NCBI RefSeq assembly: GCF_016702655.1
Contig: NZ_JADJDO010000002.1
Coordinates: forward strand, 408,943-472,942
DNA from: Ideonella sp.
Lineage (GTDB): Bacteria; Pseudomonadota; Gammaproteobacteria; Burkholderiales; Burkholderiaceae_C
Direction of reading: 5' to 3'
Length of the DNA stretch: 64,000 bases
Shown here: piece by piece, positions 1 to 9,412 of the stretch
How the letters are laid out: each line of letters begins with the position of its first letter
Numbering within the stretch: the first letter of the stretch is position 1
The notes under the pieces: generated by a model
The model's input: only the letters and a program-made list of their open reading frames with translations
What the model was told of the DNA's origin: nothing
Database searches by the model: none
Translations under genes and position numbers: made by a program

Positions 1-911
1 GGGCAGGTGCAGACCTCGCCCTGGTTGAACGCGAACAGCACCAAGCCCTCGATCGCCTTGTCGAGGAAGGCATCGTCGGCGGCCAGCACGTCGTCGAAGA
101 AGACGTTCGGGCTCTTGCCGCCGAGTTCGAGCGTCGCCGGGATCAGGTTCGTCGCGGCTGCCTGGGCGATCACGCGGCCGGTGGCGGTGCTGCCGGTGAA
201 CGCGATCTTGGCGATGCGCTTGCTCGTCGCGAGCGCCACGCCGGCTTCGCGGCCATAGCCGTTGACGATGTTGAGCACCCCCGGCGGCAGCAGGTCGGCG
301 ATGAGTTCGGCCAGCAGCAGGATGCTGACCGGCGTCGACTCGGCCGGCTTGAGCACGACGCAGTTGCCCGCGCCGAGCGCCGGCGCGAGCTTCCAGGCCG
401 CCATCAGGATCGGGAAGTTCCACGGGATGATCTGGCCCACGACGCCCAGCGGCTCGTGGAAGTGGTAGGCGACGGTGTTGTCGTCGATCTGGCTCAGCGC
501 ACCTTCCTGCGCGCGCAGGCAACCGGCAAAGTAGCGGAAGTGATCCGCCGCGAGCGGGATGTCGGCGTTGAGCGTCTCGCGCATCGGCTTGCCGTTGTCT
601 ACCGTCTCGGCGTAGGCGAGCAGTTCCAGGTTCTGGTCGATGCGGTCGGCGATCTGCAGCAGCACGTTCGCGCGTGCTGCCGGCGCGGTGGCGGCCCATT
701 TCGCGGCGGCGCCGTGGGCGGCGTCGAGGGCGAGATCGATGTCCTCGGCGGTCGAGCGCGCGACCCGGGTATAGGCCTTGCCGCTGATCGGCGTGATGGC
801 GTCGAAGTACTGGCCGTGCAGCGGCGCAACGAAGCGGCCGCCGATGAAGTTGTCGTAGTGCGGCTTATAGGCGACCTTGGCGCCGGGGGTGAGGGGGCTG
901 GCGTAGAGCAT
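1..911 (-). CDS. NAD-dependent aldehyde dehydrogenase (AcoD/ExaC type), 3' end cut by window
   Basis: Oxidises an aldehyde (in this subfamily usually acetaldehyde) to the acid with NAD(P)+. About 303 N-terminal residues are visible on the minus strand, against about 506 in a full protein. Visible signatures are WNFPILMAAWK (Rossmann cofactor region), VLKPAES near residue 187, the glutamate loop ELGGKSPN near 260, and FNQGEVCTCP at the window edge, which carries the catalytic cysteine; the GEVCTCP form is typical of the acetaldehyde/AcoD group. The ATG at 911 is chosen because an AGGAG lies just upstream and the N-terminus has family form. It is divergent from a sigma-54 activator at 1240 and has a sigma-54 promoter at 995-1010, so it is probably the activator's target in ethanol, acetoin or aldehyde oxidation. 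Exact substrate is inferred. Confidence 0.93.
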   Translation of the reverse strand, partial: MLYASPLTPGAKVAYKPHYDNFIGGRFVAPLHGQYFDAITPISGKAYTRVARSTAEDIDLALDAAHGAAAKWAATAPAARANVLLQIADRIDQNLELLAYAETVDNGKPMRETLNADIPLAADHFRYFAGCLRAQEGALSQIDDNTVAYHFHEPLGVVGQIIPWNFPILMAAWKLAPALGAGNCVVLKPAESTPVSILLLAELIADLLPPGVLNIVNGYGREAGVALATSKRIAKIAFTGSTATGRVIAQAAATNLIPATLELGGKSPNVFFDDVLAADDAFLDKAIEGLVLFAFNQGEVCTC

Positions 912-994
912 GATCTTGCGTCTCCTGGGGGATGAGGGTTGCGGGTCGGTCGGCCGCGCAAGCCGGGTGGCGCGCGGATCCGGGGCTTGCGCAA

Positions 995-1010
995 TGCATC
1001 CGGCGTGCCA
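995..1010 (-). promoter_or_regulatory. Sigma-54 (-24/-12) promoter for the aldehyde dehydrogenase
   Basis: Read on the minus strand the site is TGGCACG-CCGG-ATGCA. The -24 block is a perfect consensus, the -12 block has one mismatch but keeps the GC, and the GG and GC doublets are exactly 10 bases apart, as RpoN requires. It lies about 85 bases upstream of the ATG at 911. The neighbouring gene encodes a sigma-54 activator with GAFTGA, which fits. Confidence 0.8.
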
Positions 1011-1102
1011 GGCCGGTTTCGGCGCCAAAGGGCGGCTGGCGCGTAAGAAAAGCCTCAGGTCCGCGCCGCACACTGGCCCGTTCGCGCAGCGCGCTACAGG
1101 TC

Positions 1103-1119
1103 TGTCACGAAACGGGACA
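1103..1119. promoter_or_regulatory. Inverted repeat, candidate upstream activating site for the AcoR-like regulator
   Basis: TGTCACG-AAA-CGGGACA is a 7-3-7 inverted repeat with one unpaired position per arm. It lies about 95 bases upstream of the sigma-54 promoter, the usual distance for an enhancer-type site bound by an NtrC-family activator. That the protein encoded at 1240 binds here is inference. Confidence 0.55.
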
Positions 1120-1239
1120 GTCGGACTGCGCGATTGCGCTCAAACGCTTGCACCGCGCGCGCGGGCTGCTACCGTGTCATGGCACGTCACGCCGGTCCGC
1201 CGTCAGGGCCAGGAACGGGCTGCACCCGAGAGACCAGTC

Positions 1240-3204
<1,965 letters not shown>

Positions 3205-3232
3205 CGGCCAGCGTCCCGCGCCGGTGCCGCGA

Positions 3233-3670
3233 TCAGCTCGAGGGCGGGTTCGACGGCCTGCGCTCGCCCGGCCGCTCCATCGCGACCTGCGAATGCACGA
3301 AGCCGAGCTTCTCGTAGAACGCGGCCACGCCGTCGCGGCCGGCGCGCAGCACCCAGGTCATGCTCGGGTCCTCGCCCATCGCTGCCCGCACCAGCGCGCG
3401 GCCGATGCCGCGCTCGCGCTGCGGTGCGGCGACGACGAGCATCGACAGATAGCCATTGGTCATGCCGTCGGTGATCGCGCGCAGAAAACCCACCACCCGA
3501 CCGCCTTCGACGGCGACGAGCGCGAGCGGCGAGCGCGCAAGCAGCCGAGCGAACTCGTCGGCGCTGCCCACGCGCCGCTCCCAGCCGTTGGCGCGCAACA
3601 GTTGGCGTGCAGCCTCGAATTCGCCCGGCGCGATGGCGCGGATCGTCACGCCGTCGGGCGCGGGCGTCAC
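3233..3670 (-). CDS. GNAT family N-acetyltransferase
   Basis: Predicted acetyl-CoA-dependent N-acetyltransferase, 145 residues, single GNAT domain. The acetyl-CoA pyrophosphate loop is QRERGIGRALV, preceded by the strand LSMLVVAAPQ and followed by AAFYEKLGFV, the usual C-terminal helix-strand. The proposed start is the GTG at 3670, which overlaps the stop of the upstream gene in a GTGA arrangement and implies translational coupling; the frame stays open far upstream, so start choice rests on this overlap and on domain length. Convergent with the AcoR-like gene. Substrate unknown. Confidence 0.8.
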   Translation of the reverse strand: MTPAPDGVTIRAIAPGEFEAARQLLRANGWERRVGSADEFARLLARSPLALVAVEGGRVVGFLRAITDGMTNGYLSMLVVAAPQRERGIGRALVRAAMGEDPSMTWVLRAGRDGVAAFYEKLGFVHSQVAMERPGERRPSNPPSS

Positions 3671-4770
3671 TTCGGCATCCACCCCAGCCCCTTGGCGTGC
3701 AGGCTCTGCACGTACAGGCGCTCGGCGGTCTCGGTGACGGCGGTGGTCTCGGGGTAGGCGCCGCTCGGGTCCTGCAGATCGGCGACGACGCGGCCGTCCT
3801 CGGTGAAGGCGAACACATGGCCGTAGGCCGGCGGCACCGGCCACAGCGCGCGCGGCAGGCGCAGCGTGACCGAGCGCAGCCAGGGCTTGCCGGCCATGCC
3901 GTCGACGGTCGCACTGCGCGGCTTGGTCAGGCCGGTCCAGATGCGCCCGTCGGCGCCGCGCATCAGGTTGTCGGGGTAGCCGGGCAGGTTGTCGAGCAGC
4001 ACGCGCGCCTGCGCCGAGGGCCCGCGCGCGAGGTCGAGGTCGCGCGCGTCCGCGGCGATCTTCCACACGCGGTAGCGGCCAGTCTCGGCGACGAACAACG
4101 ATTGCTCGTCGGCCGACAGCGCGATGCCGTTGGCAAACGACAGGCCGCGCGCGACGATGCCCGTCCTGCCCGTCGCCGGGTCGTGCACCAGCACGCGGCC
4201 GGTGGCCGACTGCTCGATGATGTCGAGGATGCTCGCCTCGAAGGTGCCGCCCCAGTCGGCCGGGCCGAAGCGCGTCGAGGCATCGGTCAGGTAGACGAGG
4301 CCGCTGCGCGCGACGACCACCGCGTCGGCATAGCGGATCGGTTCGCCGCCGAGCTTGTCGGCGAGCACCGTGACCTTGCCATCGGGCGCGATCGCGATCA
4401 GGCCCTTGACCGCGTCGGCCGCGATCATGTTGCCCGCAGCGTCGAAGGCGAAGCCGAGCACCCGCCCGCCGGTGTTGGCAAACACCTGCTGCCCCGAGCC
4501 GTCGGGCGCCATGCGCAACACCTTGCCGCTGGCCATCGCCGCGTAGAGCTTGCCGTCGGGGCCGATCGCGACATGCTCGGGGCCGGCCTCGTCGCCGAGC
4601 GGGATGATCTTCAGCCCCGCGAGCCGCTGGTTGACGGCATGCGCGCCGGCATAGCCCGGGGCGGCGGGCGCGGCCCAGGCGACGGGCCGGATCGGCACCG
4701 GCCACAGTGCGAGGTAGGCGGCCAGCGCGAGCAGGGCCAGCAGGGCGATCCAGGCGATCCGTTTCAGCAT
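3667..4770 (-). CDS. SMP-30/strictosidine synthase-like beta-propeller, membrane-anchored
   Basis: 367-residue protein with one N-terminal membrane segment (IAWIALLALLALAAYLALW) and a periplasmic six-bladed propeller of the strictosidine-synthase/gluconolactonase/APMAP group. Family-typical stretches are FDAAGNMIAADAVKGL, SSRFGPADWGG-like DASTRFGPADWGGTFEAS, and GLSFANGIALSADEQSLFVAETGRYR-type blade motifs. Members are lactonase- or arylesterase-like; the true substrate cannot be read from sequence. I chose the internal ATG at 4770 over the upstream one at 4800 because GGGAG precedes it and it starts directly before the membrane segment. Its stop overlaps the GNAT start at 3670. Confidence 0.82.
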   Translation of the reverse strand: MLKRIAWIALLALLALAAYLALWPVPIRPVAWAAPAAPGYAGAHAVNQRLAGLKIIPLGDEAGPEHVAIGPDGKLYAAMASGKVLRMAPDGSGQQVFANTGGRVLGFAFDAAGNMIAADAVKGLIAIAPDGKVTVLADKLGGEPIRYADAVVVARSGLVYLTDASTRFGPADWGGTFEASILDIIEQSATGRVLVHDPATGRTGIVARGLSFANGIALSADEQSLFVAETGRYRVWKIAADARDLDLARGPSAQARVLLDNLPGYPDNLMRGADGRIWTGLTKPRSATVDGMAGKPWLRSVTLRLPRALWPVPPAYGHVFAFTEDGRVVADLQDPSGAYPETTAVTETAERLYVQSLHAKGLGWMPK

Positions 4771-4827
4771 GGAAGTGCTCCCGTGAGGTCGGCGCAGCAT
4801 GCCATGGATGCGCGCGCTCGCCCAGCC

Positions 4828-5859
4828 TCAGGTGGCGTCCGCATCGACCTCGACGATGCGCTCGAAACCTTCTCCCAGGCTCGGCGGCTGCAGTGCCGCG
4901 AAGACGTTGCGCAGCCCTTGCTCGTCGGCAATCTCGTCGGCCGGCCGCGCGGCATTGCGCGCCAGGCACAGCGCGAGCGGCGCGCGGCACCAGACGGCGA
5001 CCGCCGGCACCCGTTGGCGCGCCGCCGCAGCGAGCAGCGGCGCGCGCTCGATGCGCTGCACGAGGATGGCGTCGAAGAAGATCGCGCCCGGCTCCCCGGC
5101 GGCGCGTCGCCGCACCCAGGCGCTCTTGCCCGCGCCCTGCGCACCGACCATCAGGTACAGACGCGCGCCGGGCGCCGCGCTGCGCAGCGCGGCGTCGAGC
5201 GCGGCGTGGCACTGTTGCCAGGCCAGCGCGTTGCGCTCGGGCGTGGTCAAGCGCCCCTGCGGCGAGTCCAGGAAGTGATCGGGGTTGATGTGGCGCAGCG
5301 GGTCCGCGCCGTCGGCGCGCGGCGGCAGCGCAGCGACCGGCCGCGCGAAGACGCGGTTCTCGAAGCGCTCGCCCTGGAACGCGTAGTCTGTCGTGCCGAC
5401 GCTGTCGTAGCCGCGGCGCGGGTAGAAGGCGAGGGCGCGCGCATTGCCGATCCAGGCCGAGAGCCAGACGCGCGTCGCGCCGCCCGCAGCCGCCAGCGCC
5501 TCGGCCTGCGCCAGCAGCCGCGTGCCCAGCCCGCAGCCCGCGAAGCGCGCAAGCACGTACAGACGCACCACCTCCGCCGCCGGCCCTGCCGGCAAGGGCG
5601 CAGGCGCGTCGCCGAAGCGCAGTTCGACGAAGCCGAGCAAGTGCCCTTCTCTCTCGGCGACGATGAAGTGCGTGCGTGCAGCGGCCAGCCGCGCCGTGAA
5701 CGCATCGGTCGAGCACAGCGCCAGCACCTCATGCGCGATGGCCGCGCGGATGCCCTCGGTGGCATAGGTGTCGAGGAAGACCTGCGTCGCGAGCACGCCC
5801 AGGCGAGGCGCGTCGGGCACGCCCGCGGGGCGCAGAACGGGCGCGCTCGCGGGTTGCAT
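4828..5859 (-). CDS. GNAT acetyltransferase fused to a P-loop kinase/AAA-like domain
   Basis: 343-residue two-domain protein. Residues about 1-175 form a GNAT domain (VVRLYVLARFAGCGLGTRLLAQAEAL, with the acetyl-CoA loop FAGCGLG, then ARALAFYPRRGYDSVGT). Residues about 195-343 contain a P-loop nucleotide-binding domain: INPDHF, then MVGAQGAGKSAWVRRR (Walker A GAQGAGKS near 237), IFFDAIL and a C-terminal LARNAARPADEIADE segment reminiscent of zeta-toxin/AAA_33 kinases. The acetyltransferase and kinase-like halves could act on the same substrate, but none is known. Translated just after the 77-residue gene at 5863 (3-base gap) on the same strand. Confidence 0.78.
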   Translation of the reverse strand: MQPASAPVLRPAGVPDAPRLGVLATQVFLDTYATEGIRAAIAHEVLALCSTDAFTARLAAARTHFIVAEREGHLLGFVELRFGDAPAPLPAGPAAEVVRLYVLARFAGCGLGTRLLAQAEALAAAGGATRVWLSAWIGNARALAFYPRRGYDSVGTTDYAFQGERFENRVFARPVAALPPRADGADPLRHINPDHFLDSPQGRLTTPERNALAWQQCHAALDAALRSAAPGARLYLMVGAQGAGKSAWVRRRAAGEPGAIFFDAILVQRIERAPLLAAAARQRVPAVAVWCRAPLALCLARNAARPADEIADEQGLRNVFAALQPPSLGEGFERIVEVDADAT

Positions 5860-5862
5860 CGA

Positions 5863-6096
5863 TCAGGCTGCGTCGTCGTCGCGGGCGTCGCGCGCGCCGC
5901 GGCGCGGCGTGCATGCCGTGGGGTCGGAAAAACGCAGCCAGCCGGCGATGACGGCGGCCGGGATGGCGAGGAAGCCGATGTCGCCGCCGCCGAGCGCACG
6001 CACCGCCAGCCCCGCCAGCAGCCCCGCGGCCAGGCCGGCGAGCAGCCAGCCGATGCGCGCCGCGATGCCGGCCGTCGAGCGTGGCGCGCGCGTCAT
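5863..6096 (-). CDS. Small hypothetical membrane protein
   Basis: 77 residues, not recognised. Two hydrophobic stretches (IGWLLAGLAAGLLAGLAVRAL and IGFLAIPAAVIAGWL) suggest two membrane segments with a glycine hinge, followed by a charged tail rich in Arg and Asp. It ends 3 bases before the GNAT-kinase gene and its ATG overlaps the stop of the GST remnant (ATGA), so it may be co-transcribed. Function unknown. Confidence 0.5.
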   Translation of the reverse strand: MTRAPRSTAGIAARIGWLLAGLAAGLLAGLAVRALGGGDIGFLAIPAAVIAGWLRFSDPTACTPRRGARDARDDDAA

Positions 6097-6302
6097 CGCG
6101 CCGCCGCGCCCATCGCGGCTCGCGGGGGGGGGGGGGGCCGGGGCGGGGGCCGCGGGGCCGGGGGGGCGGCCGGCGCGGGGGGGCGAGTTGCGCCGCTGAC
6201 GCGCGCGATCCAGGGCTCGTGCTCGAAGCGCAGGCCCGGCAACTGCAGCGACACCGCGCAGCGGCGAACGAACGGCGAGTCGAGCATGCCGATGAGCCGC
6301 AT
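6093..6302 (-). pseudogene. Truncated glutathione S-transferase N-terminus
   Basis: The first 30 or so residues (MRLIGMLDSPFVRRCAVSLQ, then LPGLRFEHEP) are a classic GST thioredoxin-fold start, including the SPFVRR segment around the glutathione-activating serine. After residue 31 the similarity stops and the frame runs into a Pro/Arg/Ala-rich tail encoded by a poly-G tract (6123-6187), ending at 6093. A full GST would be about 200 residues. Either the rest was lost with the low-complexity tract or this is an assembly error there. Confidence 0.6.
6123..6187. repeat. Low-complexity G-rich tract
   Basis: On the plus strand this stretch is almost only G with scattered C, including a run of 14 G at about 6124-6137 and further runs of 7. 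Nothing else in the window is like it. It lies where the GST homology breaks off. It could form G-quadruplexes, or be a sequencing/assembly artefact. Confidence 0.7.
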
Positions 6303-6321
6303 GGGGCTGCCTCGCACGCGC

Positions 6322-6768
6322 TCAGCCCGCGGCTTCGGCCTCGACCAGCCTTGCCAGTTGGGCAAGCGAATCCTGCCAGCCGAGGTAGCACATCTCGAGC
6401 GGGATCACTTCGGGCAGGCCCTCCTGCACGATCGCCAGGTCGGTGCCGCAGGACACCGCCGTCAAGGTGACCGTCGTCAGCATCTCGCCGGGCAGGTTGG
6501 GATCGTCGAACTTGTCGGTGTAGCGCAGCTTCTCGCCGGCAACGAGTTCGAGGTACTCGCCGCCGAAGGCATGCGCGTCGCCGGTCGCGAAGTTCGTGAA
6601 CGACATCCTGAACGTCCCGCCGACCCTGGCGTCCATGTGGTGGACCTTGCACGTGAAGCCGTACGGGGGTAGCCACCTGGCCATCGCTTCGGCCTCGACG
6701 AAGGCCCGGTAAACGCGCTCGGGCCTGGCGCGCAGCACGCGATGGAGTCGGACGACACCTGTTGCCAT
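6322..6768 (-). CDS. SRPBCC/AHSA1-like domain protein
   Basis: 148 residues, one START/Bet v1-like hydrophobic-pocket domain of the Activator-of-Hsp90-ATPase-like (AHSA1) group. Family features are the start VVRLHRVLRARPERVYRAFVEAEAMARWLPP, the central RVGGTFRMSFTNF and GEYLELVAGEKLRYTDKF, and the closing GWQDSLAQLARLVE. These proteins bind small ligands or act as polyketide cyclase-like folds; ligand unknown. Lies alone between the intergenic repeat at 6889 and the GST remnant. Confidence 0.88.
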   Translation of the reverse strand: MATGVVRLHRVLRARPERVYRAFVEAEAMARWLPPYGFTCKVHHMDARVGGTFRMSFTNFATGDAHAFGGEYLELVAGEKLRYTDKFDDPNLPGEMLTTVTLTAVSCGTDLAIVQEGLPEVIPLEMCYLGWQDSLAQLARLVEAEAAG

Positions 6769-6888
6769 GATCGATTCACCTCAATCTTCGTGGTTCGAAG
6801 GGCGTGACTCTGCCATGCCCGCGGCAATCGTGCCGGGCGTTCGGCGGCGGCCTCGTTGCGGCAGGGCACTCAGGCGAGCGCAGGGCCG

Positions 6889-6940
6889 CCCCAAGCCGAC
6901 TGAGCGCCCCCTGGGGGCAGCGAACGCAGTGAGCTTGGGG
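6889..6940. repeat. Nested inverted repeat, REP-like intergenic element or terminator
   Basis: Outer arms CCCCAAGC (6889-6896) and GCTTGGGG (6933-6940) enclose a central CCCCC-T-GGGGG palindrome (6907-6917). From memory, such CCCCTGGGGG cores are common between genes in Burkholderiales. It lies just after the stop of the minus-strand GNAT gene at 6949, so it may also terminate that transcript; there is no T-run. Confidence 0.6.
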
Positions 6941-6948
6941 CAGACATC

Positions 6949-7434
6949 TCAGTCGCCGCCGAGCACGAAGCGCTGCTCGTTGACTTCCTTGCCCCACTGC
7001 GACCCGCGCTGAGTGCACTCCAGCTCGAAGCCGTGCTTCTCGTAGAGGTGGCGCGCGGCGGGCAACTGGTCGAACGTCCAGAGGTAGACCTTGCGGTAGC
7101 CGGCTGTCTGGCAGAAGGCCAGGGCGGCACTCAGCAGCTGGTTGCCCGCACCCTTGCCTCGCGCTTCATCCGATGCGATGAACCAGCGCAGGTGCGCGCC
7201 GGACTCGTGGTGCTGCGAGCCGTCGATGGCGATCGAGCCGTGCACGGTGTTCCCGTCCAGCGCCAGCCACAGGCCATCGCGCTCGGGCGCGTCGTGCAGG
7301 CAGAACGCCGCCAGTTCGGACGCCACCTTGGCCTCGAAGGCGGCGCCGAAACCGACCGCCCTGGCGTAGTAGGTCGCATGCATCTCGACGATGCGACCGA
7401 TGCAGCCGGGAAGGTATCCGCGCTGGAGCTTCAT
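6949..7434 (-). CDS. GNAT family N-acetyltransferase
   Basis: 161 residues, single GNAT domain. Key motifs are HLRWFIASDEARGKGAGNQLL (acetyl-CoA loop ARGKGAG), the helix ALAFCQTAGYRKVYLWTF, and the end LPAARHLYEKHGFELE. The start MKLQRGYLPGCIGRIVEMHATYYARAVGFG matches the stand-alone acetyltransferases related to the C-terminal half of MarR-GNAT fusions. Substrate unknown. No close partner gene. Confidence 0.86.
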   Translation of the reverse strand: MKLQRGYLPGCIGRIVEMHATYYARAVGFGAAFEAKVASELAAFCLHDAPERDGLWLALDGNTVHGSIAIDGSQHHESGAHLRWFIASDEARGKGAGNQLLSAALAFCQTAGYRKVYLWTFDQLPAARHLYEKHGFELECTQRGSQWGKEVNEQRFVLGGD

Positions 7435-7479
7435 CCGGGGTCGTCCTGGCGCGCGTGGGTCAGACAGGAGCGCGGCCGC

Positions 7480-7950
7480 TCACAGCCACCGCCGCACGCG
7501 CGCGGCATAGGCCGCGTAGCGCTCGCCGAAGAGGCCTGCGAGGACGCGCTCTTCCGGCTGGATCTGGAAGCGCGTGATGTACACGAGGTACACCACCAGG
7601 CCGGTGAATGGCAGCAGCGAACTCAGGTGCACTGCCCAGGCGAGCAGCAGCAAGGCCATGCCCACGTACATCGGGTTGCGGGTGATGCGGTAGACGCCGC
7701 CGGTGACCAGCACCGAGGCTCGCTCGGGCTTGAGCGGATTGATCGACGTGCGCGACGCGCGAAAGGCGACCAGGCCCATCAGGTCGAAGGCGATGCCCGC
7801 CGCGGCCAGGATCGCGACGACCGCGACCCTTGCAGCATCGGGCATCGAGAACTGCGGCCCCAGCGCAGAGACGCCCCACATGCCGGCGGCGACGAGTGCG
7901 CCGACGACGGGCGGTGGAACCTTGTGGTCGAGCGCATGCATGGCAGTCAC
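7480..7950 (-). CDS. Isoprenylcysteine carboxyl methyltransferase-like membrane protein
   Basis: 156-residue integral membrane protein with about four hydrophobic segments. It has the signature of the ICMT/PEMT methyltransferase fold: GGVYRITRNPMYVGM followed by PEERVLAGLFGERYAAYAARVRRWL, where the conserved RNP-Y and the C-terminal E-R...Y pattern form the S-adenosylmethionine site. In bacteria these enzymes usually have no known prenyl-protein substrate and may methylate lipids or small molecules. Between a GNAT and a GFA gene on the same strand, not obviously an operon. Confidence 0.85.
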   Translation of the reverse strand: MTAMHALDHKVPPPVVGALVAAGMWGVSALGPQFSMPDAARVAVVAILAAAGIAFDLMGLVAFRASRTSINPLKPERASVLVTGGVYRITRNPMYVGMALLLLAWAVHLSSLLPFTGLVVYLVYITRFQIQPEERVLAGLFGERYAAYAARVRRWL

Positions 7951-8044
7951 TGGGTCATCGGGCGCGCCGTCGATGCGGCCCGCGCGGCGCCTGCGAACGG
8001 CGCCAGCGCGACGGCCGCGGCCACCAGCCCGGCCGTGCAGGCGT

Positions 8045-8434
8045 TCAAAACCACAAGTCCGCCACGCATCGCCCGTCGCGCGGCAAGTCGTCGAATGTGT
8101 CGAGCCCGTCGAAGTGGTCGATCGGGACCCTGGCGATGGGCCCCGGCTCGGTCAGGCGCAGGTTGACCGCGATCCGGCGCCGCCCCGATTCGTCGGGCGC
8201 CTGCGATCGCCAGTAGGCAACGCATCCGCAGGTGGGGCAGAAGTGGAACTCGATCGACTTGCCGCGCACGTACGCCGTTGTCGGGCCCGCGACCGCGATG
8301 CCTTCGCCTTCGAAGTCGTAGGCCCACAAGACGCCGTAGCGCCGGCAGACCGTGCAGTTGCAGGCCGTGGCCGATTCGGGCATGCCCTTGAACTGCCAGG
8401 TCAGCGCGCCGCAGTGGCAGGAGCCGTGGAGCAT
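8045..8434 (-). CDS. GFA (glutathione-dependent formaldehyde-activating-like) zinc protein
   Basis: 129 residues, a complete GFA/Mss4-like zinc fold. Zinc ligands are seen in SCHCGAL near the start, CNCTVCRRYG, and CPTCGCVAYW. Homologues are annotated as glutathione-dependent formaldehyde-activating enzymes, but for most the catalytic role is unproven. Start at 8434 is set by a GGAGG five bases upstream of the ATG; the frame remains open upstream without homology. It diverges from the nitroreductase-marR operon. Confidence 0.88.
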   Translation of the reverse strand: MLHGSCHCGALTWQFKGMPESATACNCTVCRRYGVLWAYDFEGEGIAVAGPTTAYVRGKSIEFHFCPTCGCVAYWRSQAPDESGRRRIAVNLRLTEPGPIARVPIDHFDGLDTFDDLPRDGRCVADLWF

Positions 8435-8583
8435 CTGGACCTCCGGACAGGTTGGATCGGCGCAAAGGATGGCGAACGACGCCGCGCTCGGCAGCGTGGC
8501 CATTCTCGCGCGGATCGGCGCGCGTGCTGCCGTCGCAGCTTGCCTCGACGCGCCAGCATGGCCCGGCCGGAGCCGGCATGGGC

Positions 8584-8624
8584 TTGACACGGTGCCGCCC
8601 CGGGCCTATTGTTATGATCATAAC
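8584..8624 (+). promoter_or_regulatory. Sigma-70 promoter with overlapping palindromic MarR-type operator
   Basis: TTGACA (8584-8589), 17-base spacer, TATTGT (8607-8612). A perfect 14-base palindrome GTTATGATCATAAC (8611-8624), extendable to 20 bases with one unpaired position per arm, overlaps the -10 and the start site. A repressor bound there would block transcription. The second gene of the operon is a MarR repressor, the obvious candidate. Confidence 0.75.
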
Positions 8625-8647
8625 GATATACCCGAAAGGAGAAACCC

Positions 8648-9412
8648 ATGAGCCAGACTTCCGAGAAGCGTGCGTACGACTTCAGCGACCGCAGCAAGTA
8701 CGACGCGCTGATGGGTGTGGTGCGCGATCGAATGACGGTGCGCGCCTTCGACCCGGGCTACACCGTGCCGCGCGAGCACTACGAATGGATCCTGGACGCA
8801 GCGCGCCACAGCCCCTCGGGCGCCAACGCCCAGCCCTGGCACTTCATCGTCGTCACCGACCAGGCGCTGAAGAGCCAGATCGCGGAGTACTTCCGCGAGG
8901 AGCAGGTCGTGCGGGCAAAGCTCAAGATGAAGTTTCCGACCCCCGACTACCGCGGGCTCGCGACCGCGCCGGGGTTCATCGTCATCGCCAGCGACTTCCG
9001 CTGGGTGCGCGCCTTCCCGGTGCTCAATGACGGTTCCGCGCTCGACAGCATGTACAAGGAGAACGCCGAGCGCATCCTGCTGCAGAGCGTCGCGGCCGCC
9101 ACCATGTCGGCCCATCTGGCCGCGGCGGCACTCGGCTACAACGTGTGGTGGGTGACCGCGATCGGCCAGCAAAAGGCCCAGGAGGCCATGAAGCCGCTGC
9201 TCGGGATTCCGGATGCGCTCTCGGTGCTCGACATCATGTGCTTCGGGCCGGCCGCGAAGCCGCCCTACAAGCGCTGGAAGAAGAGCCTCGGCGACATCGT
9301 CAACTGGAACAAGTTCGACCCCGCCCATTGCATGACCGACGCGCAGATCGACGAATGGGTCGCGACCCAGCGCCACAAGGTCATGTACAAGGATGCGCAA
9401 AACGTCGACTAG
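8648..9412 (+). CDS. Nitroreductase family protein
   Basis: 254-residue FMN-dependent NAD(P)H oxidoreductase. Family marks are MTVRAFDPGYTVPREHYEWILDAARHSPSGANAQPWHF (FMN phosphate-binding RxF and SGAN-QPW), the helix LLQSVAAATMSAHLAAAALGY and the closing LGIPDALSVLDIMCFGPAAKPPYKR. Such enzymes reduce nitroaromatics, quinones or flavins. The ATG at 8648 follows AGGAG at a normal distance. It forms an operon with the downstream marR gene, which overlaps its last 20 bases, so it is probably induced by the MarR ligand, perhaps an aromatic or quinone. Confidence 0.92.
   Translation: MSQTSEKRAYDFSDRSKYDALMGVVRDRMTVRAFDPGYTVPREHYEWILDAARHSPSGANAQPWHFIVVTDQALKSQIAEYFREEQVVRAKLKMKFPTPDYRGLATAPGFIVIASDFRWVRAFPVLNDGSALDSMYKENAERILLQSVAAATMSAHLAAAALGYNVWWVTAIGQQKAQEAMKPLLGIPDALSVLDIMCFGPAAKPPYKRWKKSLGDIVNWNKFDPAHCMTDAQIDEWVATQRHKVMYKDAQNVD

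Noticed and set aside
3607..6672. A 1021-codon open frame on the plus strand opposite several small genes
   Set aside because: It is antisense to genes with clear families, has Arg/Ala/Gly-biased composition and no motifs. Such long shadow frames are expected at about 70% GC.
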